From the NCBI RefSeq assembly GCF_000182925.2, contig NC_026506.1, positions 3,720,001 through 3,784,000 on the forward strand: a stretch of DNA of 64,000 nt, read 5' to 3'. Positions 44,379-54,785 of this stretch are shown here, one piece after another. The notes under the pieces are model-generated. The model made no database searches. It was not told where the DNA came from and saw only the letters and a program-made list of their open reading frames with translations. The DNA is from Neurospora crassa OR74A (Eukaryota > Ascomycota > Sordariomycetes > Sordariales > Sordariaceae). A program made the position numbers and the translations under genes. The first letter of the stretch is position 1. Every line of letters starts with the position of its first letter.

Positions 44379-46529
44379 ATGGAAATGCCCGCTACAATGG
44401 ACAAGGGACAACCACCCGACCATCCAGCTTCTGAACAGGAGCCGCCCGCAAAGAGGCACAAGCCCCTCAGTTAGTAACCCCGTTGCATGAAACCTAGCTC
44501 CAAGAGACTCCACGACTTTTAACGAGCCTGCTTTGGGAAAGAACATGCCGCTACCTTAATGGTGTACTGTCAAAGACCACACGAGCCAGCTGGTACCTAG
44601 ACATCATGGCTACAGATGGCCTGAGTACCCAAACACATGCCTGCTCAGGCGCACAAATACACAAATCGCTGACCATACTTTCCACTTGCTTTAGACTCAT
44701 ATTTTCCCCAGCCCTTTCGCGGGAAGATCTTCGTGCAAAACGAAAGGCCAAGGGAGGAAGAGGCGATTGCCGCAGCCAGAGAGGCCATAGCCTCCGCGAA
44801 ACGCTCCACAGAAAATGATTTCACAATCGCCTTCTTCACGGATGCCTCGGTGGAAGAAAAGACACCTGATTTGCCCGGCGGATACTCTGTTGTTTTTGAC
44901 AATTTTTTCCCCGGCACCCATCACTATCGCGAGAGACTCGGAATGGCCTGGCTGATGCCAAACATGATTACCAGTACCATTGGGGAGGCTGTAGGCATTT
45001 TACAAGCCCTTCAGGTTGCGATTCACCATCTTCGAGCTATCGCTATCTCGCCGGCTGATACAGCGAGCGCCCGGAGAGTTACTCTGTGCATCTTCTCGGA
45101 TGCACATCAAGTTATCCGGCTCATCAAGTGCCAGAATCTTAACGTAAGCTTCCATCGAGATCTTATCGCAAAAGTCACTGACTTGATTGAACAACTGTCC
45201 CATGAGGTGGGAGACATCCCCGGCTTTGATGTTTTCCTGGAGCTTCATTGGGTTAAAGGACATGCCGGTGTCGAAGAGAACGACCAAGCCGATCTCATTG
45301 CGAGAAGGGCTCGTCCCATTGAGGACGGAAGAGATATTTTCGTAGCCAGCGGTGCGGATGTGGATGCAACAGCACTACCGCCCGCCGTTCATCTTCTGTT
45401 TTTAGACGACATTGCGGCGGAGAAAGCTCGCCAACGACCACCACGACCCTTGGGCAAACAAAATGATCGTCGCAAGAGGAACGGCAAGAGAGCTCATCGA
45501 AGACGTGACGAAAACGTCCCAAGTTCTTCTTTGCATACACCCAACGACGACATGACTTACAGCCCACCTCCTTGGGCTTCGGATTCCTTCCGCTTTAGTA
45601 CCAATTCCTTGGAGATGCCTCAGTATCCCGCCACGCGCCCGTTTTCTTTTGCAAGCGAAGAGCATCCTCGTGTTTCCGAGAAGCCGACACTCGAAACTGA
45701 GGAGCAGAGCCCGATGCCTAAGCAATATACACCCCTTGACGTCAATAATCATGAAAAGAAGCCTGCGGTCGAGATCGAAGCCCTTGAGAGAGATTCTACA
45801 CTGGAGCAGGGGGTGGCGGTCATCCAGCCAGCCGTCATTCAACAAGCCATTGTGGAAAAAGAGGCAGCAGTGCTTAACATCAACAAGCCAACCATTGGAT
45901 TGGACTCTTCGGCAAATGAGCAAGCGCTCACCCTTCTTCAGCACGAAGAGCAAGAAGAGCTGATGACCGACTTGGAAGTCCAGGTCCCGGAGAAGAACTC
46001 TGTGTTGGAACACATTGTCTCGGACAGCTTGGCAAGTGTCCCTCAACAAGTTGTTGAGGAAGACAAGCACTCAGTGAAACGCGAGGTCCAGAAACCGGCC
46101 ATACTTCTGTCCACTGGAATGGAGGTCGCAGAAAATAAGCAAGATGCCACCCCTCACAGCGTGAACGAGCAACACGAGCCATCGACCAAAGCCGAAGACC
46201 AGAAGTTCATCATCCCCGAAGCCATCGAAGATACAGAACCGTCACCGGACTCTGAAGGCTCGACGGCCGTTCACCAACCGGCTGAAGAACACAACGATTC
46301 AGCGCTAGAACCATTGCTAGGCGATCAAGCCTTGATTGATCTTCAGCTGGAGGGTGAGTATGTCGAGTGGTGCCAGCGCCGTCTACAAGACGTTTTGGTT
46401 TCAGTCTACAACCACGAAGGGGGGAGTACAGGCGAGACTGATACAAGTGAGGAGGTTATTAGTGGAGAGGAAACCCAAGCGGCTGTTGGCAGGCCACTGG
46501 CGGAGGAGGTGGAAGCAACTTTGGCCTAG
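44379..46529 (+). CDS. RNase H-like protein, paralogue 5 (catalytic residues kept)
   Basis: Exon 1 44379-44469 (MEMPATMDKGQPPDHPASEQ, ending AKRHKPL), phase-1 intron with GTTAGT donor, a GCTGACC branch and TTTAG acceptor, exon 2 44695-46529; 641 residues, the longest of the five. Exon 2 opens NSYFPQPFRGKIFVQNERP, matching the YYFRG junction of paralogue 3. RNase H domain at about 65-225: FTIAFFTDAS, GYSVVFDNF, TIGEAVGILQALQVAIHHL, LCIFSDAHQVIRL, LELHWVKGHAGVEENDQAD. All catalytic acids and the late His and Asp are present. After a basic patch (RRKRNGKRAHRRR) comes a long Glu/Gln/Pro-rich disordered tail, ending with GDQALIDLQLEGEYVEWC, the tail motif shared with paralogues 2 and 4. Nuclear or nucleic-acid work is plausible; role unknown. 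Confidence 0.82.
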
Positions 46530-47333
46530 ATGTTCGCTTCCGATGTGCAGGGCATGTCTCGTTTGGAAAACGTATTGGCGAACCTCAAAAACAGGAAACT
46601 TGAACAAGTTCCAAGTTGCTTCTTGCAAGGCAAGGAGCTTTTGGTTGTTTAACCGGGATGATCCCAGGTTCCCAGCTTGTCGAAGCGAAGAAGTCTGGCG
46701 CTTTTTTTTTTCTGTCTGTGTTGATTTGGTTGGTTCTCGTGTCTGTTGTTTAAGATATTCCCGGTTCTTTAGACAGTGTTGCAAGGCTCTTTGTTTGGAG
46801 TTATAGCAGGATAGCAAGTGCTACAAGGGAGGATGCTGGGCGGCTGCTCGGTCCAACATAGAGCGGCCAAAATTTCACTGTTCACGCACTTAGTTGCCGT
46901 TAGTAGCTGGCGAGTACCAGTAGTACTGATGCACTTCTACCGCCGACATGTGTATATCCAGACCTCTTGCATAGTTGTTGGCATGGTCGGCGTCATTCCA
47001 GATGCCGCTTGAAAACATGATTTATGTACGCTTCATTTCTATTGGATGAACATTGCACAATTGCTCAGACCAATTATGTGTACCAGCCGTCGATCTTGAC
47101 AAGGACTTTTCAATCATCACCAACAATATAAATATTAGAAGGATTGAACTTACTACAAGAACATATTCACCACTCGACTCTCTCAACTTTGCTGTTTCCA
47201 GGTCCGCAGGCTAACCGATATCATCTTTCACGTTCCAACCGTGAACCGTCTCTCGGCAAACCTCCTTATTACAATCAGTCCTATCCGTTCCCTACCTAGT
47301 ACTATCACCACGAAACATATCCATTCATTTAAC
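46530..47333. other. 3' region of RNase H-like gene and spacer
   Basis: A TATAAAT at 47127 lies about 200 nt before the small frame at 47334. No other feature supported. Confidence 0.45.
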
Positions 47334-47480
47334 ATGTCTTCTCTCGACGCTTTCCAAGGCAGAGGGCTCCTTTCTCCGCCAGCAAGGAATAACATGTTCA
47401 AGCGTACTGCAGGTCCAAACGAGGTGTGCTTTGCATTCCTCGCAAGGGAAGAAAGTGATGACGTAAATTGTCCACGATAA
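47334..47480 (+). CDS. Possible 48-residue protein
   Basis: Starts MSSLDAFQGRGLLSPPARNN and ends REESDDVNCPR; a second Met 31 codons upstream is in frame. A TATAAAT box at 47127 and a C/T-rich leader precede it, as in many small fungal genes. No family recognised; it may be chance. Confidence 0.3.
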   Translation: MSSLDAFQGRGLLSPPARNNMFKRTAGPNEVCFAFLAREESDDVNCPR

Positions 47481-47825
47481 TGCGACGCAGTGACAGATCT
47501 TGTTTAGGTTATGTTGTCGACGTGCACAAAGTGAACGTATCCAGGCAGGTAGGTAGGTAGGAGTGTCGAAGTTCTCTGAGCATGCAGTATCACGATGATC
47601 AGCACAATGGAGGTGATAATGCTTGAACTGGTTGAAGAGAAGAGAGAAAAGAAAAGAATGGAAATGGTGAGTGAAGGCACCGTAATATATATGGCTTTGG
47701 GAAACGCATTTGGGTCGAGATGCAATGCAGGAATTGTTAATGCATGCCACAGATGTCCGACAAGGAGCGAGGTACGATGAATGAGTGGTGTTGGTGGTGA
47801 ATGAGTCGATCTGGGAGGGAGGTCA

Positions 47826-47832
47826 TTTATAA
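47826..47832 (+). promoter_or_regulatory. TATA box of RNA copy 6
   Basis: TTTATAA, 23 nt before the CAACA at 47856. Confidence 0.78.
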
Positions 47833-47855
47833 ACCACAAATCCTGGTAGAAAATT

Positions 47856-48152
47856 CAACACAATCAAATGGACCAGTGGTCGAGCGGCGTGTTGCGTAGA
47901 GGGCGTAACTCGTTGGGGGGGCTACAGGGGCGGCAATAGAGCTATGGACGACTCCTTAATGCGGGCGCCTAGTACTGGCAGGGCGGCCTGGAAACAGGCC
48001 ACTCTGCCCCTGTGTACCTGGTCGGATTAGGTTATGCAACCTGTAGTAGTGCTGTAGCTGGCGCCTTCCGGCCGTGTTAAATAGGGCTCTTCTACTCCCT
48101 TCCAGTTTGCAGTCACGTCCCGAGTTCGATTACTGGTTCTCGCCTCTTTTTT
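47856..48152 (+). ncRNA. Structured tRNA-ended RNA, copy 6 (subfamily B)
   Basis: CAACA is at 47856, the A box at 47877-47887, the B box GAGTTCGATTA at 48122-48132 and the T-run at 48147-48152. The end stem is GGACCAG (47870-47876) with CTGGTTC (48133-48139), one G:U. The core is GCGC-CTTCCGGCC-GTGT. It has a longer, GC-rich middle part than copy 5. Confidence 0.7.
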
Positions 48153-49047
48153 GTTTTCTTTTTAGCTCTTTCTATACGTCTTTCTGCCGGTTACCCGATG
48201 GGAAGGGAGAGGTGGGGGTCAGGTTTCTCCTAGTCATTAACCCCAACTCTCTCAGTCTGTCTATTTGTCTGTCTCTAACGGAACGAGTACGTCTTTCTCT
48301 TCTTGCCTTGCGCGATTTGAATATTAGTTCCGTCTGTCCGTCTGCTGTTAACTTGCCGTGCTGATATTGATAATGGCTTTGTTCCGTCCGAGCCACGCAC
48401 GTAGCGACTCTAGAACAGATTCTTGAAAGTGCTGGTCGTAACCTGACACTTCGTTTTGCACTGACTACCTACATGTTCAAAGAAGACCTCTCTTCCATAC
48501 TATAATGTCGTTCGTTGCGACAGTAATTGCACCTTATAACAACCAAGGAACAACCAGCGCTCAAAGCTTCTTGACACCCAACACCTTCAAACGTTCACAT
48601 CGCCAGCATCAACCAAGATCCCAGTTCAAACAGCGGCCTTTGTAGAGAATTTCTAACTTGGGATTGTAGCGTTGCAGTGGCAGAGTGCTGTAGGTTCGAT
48701 GCTATGATATCTGGTGCTGCGACACCGTGTCGGTACTTGTCTTACTATAGACCCAGCATCTAGACTCGCTCGATGGGAAGGTCTCGAAACGCCAACTGTA
48801 TAGCATAGCGCAGCTGGACTCATGCATGTACAGAGTTGGTAATAAGGATTATAATAGTACGCACAGAAAAGTCACCTTCGGGGATAAATTGAAGTTGACG
48901 CCGATGAGTGAATATTTCTCACTGTCTACAAGTATATTCGGGAACGATGCCACCTCGGGATCGCTAGATCGGTTAGCTGGTAATAGCGAATGTCCATTGC
49001 AACCATATTACCACACGATACAGCTATGTGTCCGTCTTGGGAAGGAG
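48153..49047. other. Spacer; right part duplicated at 49.7 kb
   Basis: No supported gene. The stretch from about 48750 to 49050 is related to 49775-49990, as described under the repeat entry. Confidence 0.45.
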
Positions 49048-49054
49048 TTAATAG
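49048..49054 (+). promoter_or_regulatory. TATA-like box of RNA copy 7
   Basis: TTAATAG, 23 nt before the CAACA at 49078. Confidence 0.75.
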
Positions 49055-49077
49055 ATTGTAAGTTTAAACTGTATATT

Positions 49078-49359
49078 CAACACATCCAACGGACCGGTAG
49101 TCGAGCGGCGTAGTGCGTAGGTTGCACATTGCGTGGGGCTACAGTAGGCCTGGGTCAAGCTGGGAGCAGCACCTATCTTTGACAGCGGGCATCCATTTTC
49201 TCCAAATACCCCCTCAAGTCCTGCCGAGATAGCGTTCACAGGGCGCTATAGTAGTAGCTGTAGCTGGCGCCTTCCGGCTGCGCAAAGTAGGGCTCTTCTA
49301 CTCCCTTCCAGTTTGTAGTTACGTCCCGAGTTCGATTCCCGGTCCTCAACTCTTTTTTT
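49078..49359 (+). ncRNA. Structured tRNA-ended RNA, copy 7 (subfamily B)
   Basis: CAACA is at 49078, the A box TAGTCGAGCGG at 49098-49108, the core GCGC-CTTCCGGCT-GCGC, the B box GAGTTCGATTC at 49328-49338 and the T-run at 49353-49359. The end stem is a perfect 7 bp: GGACCGG (49091-49097) with CCGGTCC (49339-49345). Its leader TATTCAACACATCCAAC is the same as in copy 8, on the other strand 1.8 kb away. Confidence 0.72.
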
Positions 49360-50665
49360 GGTCATCTTATTTTCTTCTTCTATCTTTTTCTACGTTCCCC
49401 TTCCTAAAACTCAATCGACGACGACAGCCACAACTTTACGAACGAAAAAAGACCAAGCTCCTTCCTCCTTCCTTCCTTTCTGCATGCGATGGGCTACCTG
49501 GGTGGTGAGTCCCGAGCACTCGCACCATTGCTCTAGAAGCATTAAAAAGATCTTAGACACATACAACCCCCATCACTCGGCCGCCTGGGACTAGCCCACG
49601 GGACAGGAGTTCCTGGACCGCTTACTTAGCTTCTCGTCTTGCTTCCAGCAGGGCAACATCGTCGCTGTCTCCAAGAGGGCTATGGCACAGTTGAAGCTGG
49701 GTAGCGGCGGTGAATTTTCGAACTTGAGATTCCAATCTACGTACTGTGTAGATACCTATCTTGGACCTAGAATCCAGACTCGCTCACCTGTGCACGGAAA
49801 CTTCACATTCTAGCACTAACAAGGACTGTCGCCGACGAGTGAATGTTTTCACCATCTAAACATTACTATACTGAGGACGATGCTGCCTCGGGCCGGTCAA
49901 GCTAGTTTGTCAAGCTTGATTAATGTTGATTGCAGCTATATTACTACATAAGACAGCGACATGTCTTCGGAGCGAGTTGGCATCGTCAACCTTGACAGCT
50001 CCTGCTACGATCACAACCGGAATGTACCTAGGGACAATATAAGAGTTGGAAGACACACTAAATATTAGTACATAAAGAAAAGAATGACAAAAGAAGGTAC
50101 GAAAGGGCTTGATTCTAGCTCTCTCCACAGATGTTAGATGTTGCGAAAGCGGATCATTAGGGGACATGAAGCTGGACAGGATCGACAACACTGAATGCTA
50201 GGTTCCGTGTCGTGCTGTGATGCTTGGAAAAGAGAAAAAGAAGGGATTTGATCCTGGAATTTGGATCAAAAGGTAAGAGGACCTAAGTTAAGCAGGATGA
50301 GTGTTTTGGAGTAGGAGGATAAGGGAGTTTCTTGCTTTGTGCTGTGCTTGAATTCCCACGTCCTGGAAAGCGAGCCGGTGGCTTGAGGTATGTGCTCAAG
50401 CGCGTCTTGGTAGAGAAAGCTTTAGGAATTCCGTCCTGAGAATCTGAGAGACTTGCAGTCAACTTTGGAAGCACGGGATAACATAGCTGTCAGATAGTGG
50501 GCTTGATGCGTTCTACTGTCGTGCGACAACCTCCTTTCAGGTAATGTGTTATACGGCGAGTCGCAAAGGCCGACCCGGGGACTGTCTAAGATCGTATCAT
50601 CACGGGAAACAACGACAATTAAGAAGTTGACTCATTCAGTTCGTTACACTTAAGTGTAAAGGGGC
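49360..50665. other. Intergenic between RNA copies 7 and 8
   Basis: No supported gene. It holds the second flank copy (49775-49990). Confidence 0.45.
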
Positions 50666-50906
50666 AAAAAGAGAGTTGGGAACCGGGAGTCGAACACGAG
50701 ACGTGACTGCAAACTGGAAGGGAGTAGAAGAGCCCTACTTTGCACAACCGGAAGGCGCCAGCTACAGCACTACTACAGTGCCCCACGAACCTATGTCCAC
50801 TGTTCCTATAGGTGCTTTGTCCCAGCTTAGTAGGCCCACTGTAGCCCCACGTAGATACGCAAGCTGCGCACCACGCCGCTCGACCACCGGTCCGTTGGAT
50901 GTGTTG
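50666..50906 (-). ncRNA. Structured tRNA-ended RNA, copy 8 (subfamily B)
   Basis: Minus strand: CAACA starts at 50906, the A box TGGTCGAGCGG at 50886-50876, the core GCGC-CTTCCGGTT-GTGC, the B box TGTTCGACTC at 50696-50687 and the T-run at 50670-50666. The end stem is GGACCGG (50893-50887) with CCGGTTC (50686-50680), one G:U. Confidence 0.72.
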
Positions 50907-50929
50907 AATACTCAGTCTGGACATGCGGT

Positions 50930-50936
50930 CTATTAA
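50930..50936 (-). promoter_or_regulatory. TATA-like box of RNA copy 8
   Basis: TTAATAG on the minus strand, 23 nt before CAACA. Confidence 0.75.
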
Positions 50937-51105
50937 CTAGCTGCAAGCTCCAAGTAATACAAGAAGATAGAGGAGTGAAGTCTAAGTTTTCATTACATTA
51001 TAGAGTAGTATACACACGCACCTACACATCCCCAACGGATATCCCTTTGTCTTCAGACTCAATCATTCATAGTCTCGTGTCGTAATGCCATGCCGTCATG
51101 CGCGA

Positions 51106-52645
51106 TTATGCCTTTGTCGTCAACTTGAATCCAAACTTCCAACTCCTCAAGACCATGAATATGCCGCTGGCAGCAAGAAGCATGACACCACCAAACACCC
51201 ATATTCCCGTCCAGTTATTATGCCCATTATGACCAGTCTGTTGTAGGATCGCGCCGGTGCCGGGGCCGCCGATGAGGGTAGCGAGACCGAGGAAGGCATA
51301 GCCCAGGCCGATTCTGCTGCCGAGGCGGGACTTGTCCTTGGTGAGAGCGATGTAGCAAACGGTCGGAAGGGCGATGAAGACGCCGGAGAAGAAGCCAAAG
51401 AGGATAGCGACGACGATGATGGCCTGAACACAAACAACAGTTAGCAAAGTCTCTCCATAAAGACTGCCACGGAAGAGCAAAGCAAAGACTTACTCCAAGA
51501 CCCTTGACCCCCATCATAGCCAGCGTCAAGGCGCCACAGACCAGCGCGCCCGGAATCAAAATGTTGAACGGCCCGACCTTATCCGACAACCAATTCGGCA
51601 GCGTCCGACCAAACATGCTCGCCGCATTCAGAATCGGCACAATATAGAACGCCATAGCCGGATCCGTCGCGCCCGTATCCAACCCAAAGAAACTCAGGTA
51701 AAACAGCATGACATACAAGCCAATAAAGCCCACAAACGTGCCAAACGTGAACAACACGTACGGCCCATCCGTAAAAGCCGACACGTCCACCAGAGCCCTG
51801 ACCTTTCCGGACTTGGTTCTCTGCTTCAAGAAGACCACCGGAACCATCAACGTCGCAAGCGCAATGAACCCAATCACGCGCACGCTCCACCCGTATCCGA
51901 TCCGATCAATCAGCCGGTAAAACACAATCGGATAAATGACACCCCCAAACGAACTGCCTGCCGCCGCTAAGCCCGTCGCCAGCCCAATTTTCGTAGAGAA
52001 ATAACTCTGCAACACCGTCACGCCCGGCGTGAACATCATGCCTGCGCCCAACCCGACCACGAACCCCTGCGCCAGCAGGGCCTGCCAGAACTCGGAGACC
52101 AGCGAAAGCATCATGTGGCCGAACACGACGCCGAACGCGCCCACGTAGATCAAGTACTTTAGGTATCCCCTGTCGTATAAGGGGCCGGAGACGAGGCCGC
52201 CCAAAAGCACCATGAAGGACTGGATGGAGCCGATCCAGCTGATGTTGGAGGAAGAGACGGAGCCAGGCGGCTGGAAGATGGATTCGGAAGATTCGTAGTA
52301 GGTCTGGAAAATGCCGAACGTGTTGAGCAGGCCCCAGGTGTTGAAGAAGATGAAGAAGACGGAGACGACTTGGAGCCAGGCGGCAAGGCCACCATTGGGG
52401 GGTGGGGGACCTGCGTTCCATGCTGCAGTGGTGGGAGGTGGTTGTTGCTTTTCGGCATCGGGGGCGACAGAACTTGCGGCGGCGCCGGTGAGAGGAGGAG
52501 CGGCTGTTACGTGCGGGGAGGATTTCTCGGAGGAGGCGCGGGAGGGGGAGGAGATGCCGGTTGCGGTGGATTGGTCGGAGAGGTTCCCTTCGGCGTCGGT
52601 GGAGGGGCCGTGGGTGGTGCGGTCGGGGAAGGTGGTTGGTGCCAT
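51106..52645 (-). CDS. MFS transporter, monocarboxylate-permease type
   Basis: Exons 52645-51494 and 51423-51106, 489 residues; the intron has a GTAAGT donor and TTCAG acceptor. The ATG at 52645 (MAPTTFPDRTTHG) is preferred over one 11 codons upstream because of its context and the lack of conserved sequence before it. A disordered, Ser/Pro-rich cytosolic N-terminus (about 80 residues) leads into NGGLAAWLQVVSVFFIFFNT, the usual start of helix 1 in this fungal family. About twelve membrane helices follow, with a central loop near KQRTKSGKVRAL. The pattern fits fungal relatives of the monocarboxylate transporters, which often move short organic acids or nicotinate-like compounds. The substrate cannot be told. 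Confidence 0.9.
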
Positions 52646-54785
52646 TTTTGCAGGTCGCGAAATTGCACGCGAGGGCAAGGAAGCGTGTTGCTATCTTGAC
52701 TTGACACACACCGGGACGGATCGTCTTTGTGCCGGGACAGGTCGTCCCTGGACTGTACGTCAAGAAAGATTGGCGACGGATCGGTGATCAGATGGGAAAG
52801 GGAAGAGATCAAAGGAAAGCTCAGACGAAGGGGGACATGCAGCTGGGTCGGTAGCATAGATATAGTGTAAAGGAATGTTAGTCGGCTCGAAACCGGAGTT
52901 AAACATAGCTTATCAATGGAACCTGACAAATCGATCTGCAAAGGACGACCGAAAAAGCAAACCATTGGCATCCAGGTTTGCAAGTCGCATGCGCGGCGGC
53001 AGGTCAAAAAATGTTACACCAATGTTGGTTGGGTCGGGGAATATTTGACCCTTGCATTTTGCTAGTAGTTTTACTGGACTCGGCAATAGGTCGGGCATAC
53101 GAGCAGTCTGACACGCACATGCGGTCTGTCTGTCTGTCAGCGAAGGTATCAAGCAATCAATTGACAGGAACCACACAATGTCAATGTCAAAGGGCGCAAA
53201 TGTTATAGTCTCACAACACTGATCCTCGCTATGTCGCAAGTTGCCTTATCCCCGATATGTTATCAAGCCATGGTGCAATCGGCCGCTCGTTTGGGCGATG
53301 CGTTAGCGAGGATGTGCGATTCTGGGGCCCAAGAAATTCCCCTTTTGGGAGTTGGCGCTTGGCATTTGGTGGTTGACGATGGACTGTTTTGATAATCAAT
53401 TGACGTAAATGGCGGGACAGACAAAGGAAAGATGATGTTTTTTTGGTTGTATTCAGTGAGTTTCCTAACCTGGAAGTTGGATGGAGAATTTGTGTGTCTC
53501 TCTTCCGCGTGGAAATGGTCCGGAAGGGATGCCGCGAACAGTTGCATATTTGCCAGCCGGCAGCACACTAGACGTAGTAGTGCTCTGAGCCACCGCTATC
53601 TATCCCACCCATGTTTTTCTTGTGATACCTGAAAAGAGATCACATCAACAAGCTTGAATGGACCCAAACTCTTTTCTAACTTGTCAAGTCTCGGAGCCAA
53701 AGACATGGATGCTTCCACAGCACCACGCTCCGTCCTCCGACTCCGAACAGTCAGGGCAGTCCTGAGTCATCCGCCGAAGGCCTAGCGTCCTCGTTCCTGG
53801 CGCTAACCAAACACCCATCACCGACGACCCAGTTTCGATGAACCACGGACCCACACCCTCGAAATGACTGGCTTCGGTGGTGATCGGAAATACGTTGTAC
53901 GACCACCCATCATCCCTGATTCGATAAAAAATCCATCCCAGCCCTACCCAAGCCCGCGAGGGAGGACGCAGACAGGCTTGGTCCACCGTCCACGAACGTT
54001 CAAACAAGCTATAGCCTAAAAAGCTTGGCTCCTTTTCTTTCTCGGTTGTGCGCCGCCGCATTTCTTCTTCCGCCGAGTGTACTTATCGCCGAACCCGCCA
54101 CCTCAATTCACCGATAGGGGGTACGCGGCCCGATCCCGACAACTTCGAATACTGGACAAATTTCTGGACCACTCGGCGCTCTGCTCGGTGACCGGCCTCA
54201 TTCATATTCATGATCGATCGATCGCGCAACCGTGTTGTCTGGGAGGCTGGGTTATGCTGTCCAGGCATGTTTTGGTGAGTGGATCGCTGGACCCTGTGTC
54301 ATTCAGGGGTTCAGTGGACTCAGTGGGGTTCACGGCGCGCTGTGGGTGCTGCGGCGCTGCGGCGCTATCGGGTTGTTGCCGAGTACAGTGGAGTTCTGTG
54401 GAGAGGACCCGGACGACGACCTCACAACAACGTCGAGCCTTCCACGGCAATGAGACTTTGAGTTTACACGAGGGTTGCGCACAATCACCGACTTGAAAGA
54501 TTCATTTCATCTTCTCTCAACTCCTTAGCAAATGCTATCTTATTCTACCTGTTCTTCCCACCAGCTCTTGCCACCACCCAACGAACCCCCTCCTCCGCCA
54601 TTCCCTACCTCAACTCTCTACTTCCCTCTTCCCGGTCGTCACTTCCTCATGGCAATTACCTAGTGGACACTCCTCCACCAGTCCTCAACTGAGCTTCTAT
54701 TAGCAATTCAATATTTGCTAGCTTCCACCCCATATCTTCATCTTCAGCAAACTTGCCTCGAAGCATCCCAGACCTGGACTGGTAC
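52646..54785. other. Intergenic, 2.1 kb
   Basis: Promoter side of the MFS gene on the left. A 125-codon frame at 53684-54061 (minus) is open but unrecognised. Nothing else supported. Confidence 0.45.

Larger units (their letters stand above)
48750..49990 (+). repeat. Diverged direct repeat of an RNA-gene flank
   Basis: The upstream flank of copy 7 (about 48760-49050) aligns with 49775-49985. Matching landmarks include GATGAGTGAATATTT with GACGAGTGAATGTTT, GAACGATGCCACCTCGGG with GGACGATGCTGCCTCGGG, and ATTGCAACCATATTACCAC with ATTGCAGCTATATTACTAC. The second flank is not followed by a plus-strand RNA gene. Confidence 0.6.

Noticed and set aside
1-46529. RNase H-like genes as remnants of retroelements
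   Set aside because: No other element domain is found beside any of them; all have the same spliced first exon and a disordered tail with a shared motif. Domain origin from an element long ago cannot be excluded.
3392-50936. Eight RNA copies as ordinary tRNA-derived SINEs
   Set aside because: External TATA and CAACA at fixed spacing, flank-inclusive duplication and covarying ends argue for maintained genes. I saw no target-site duplications, but a SINE origin in the distant past stays possible.
3392-50936. RNA copies as tRNA genes with giant introns
   Set aside because: A normal anticodon arm and T stem cannot be drawn: in subfamily B the 3' acceptor strand follows the B box directly, leaving no room for the T-stem 3' strand.
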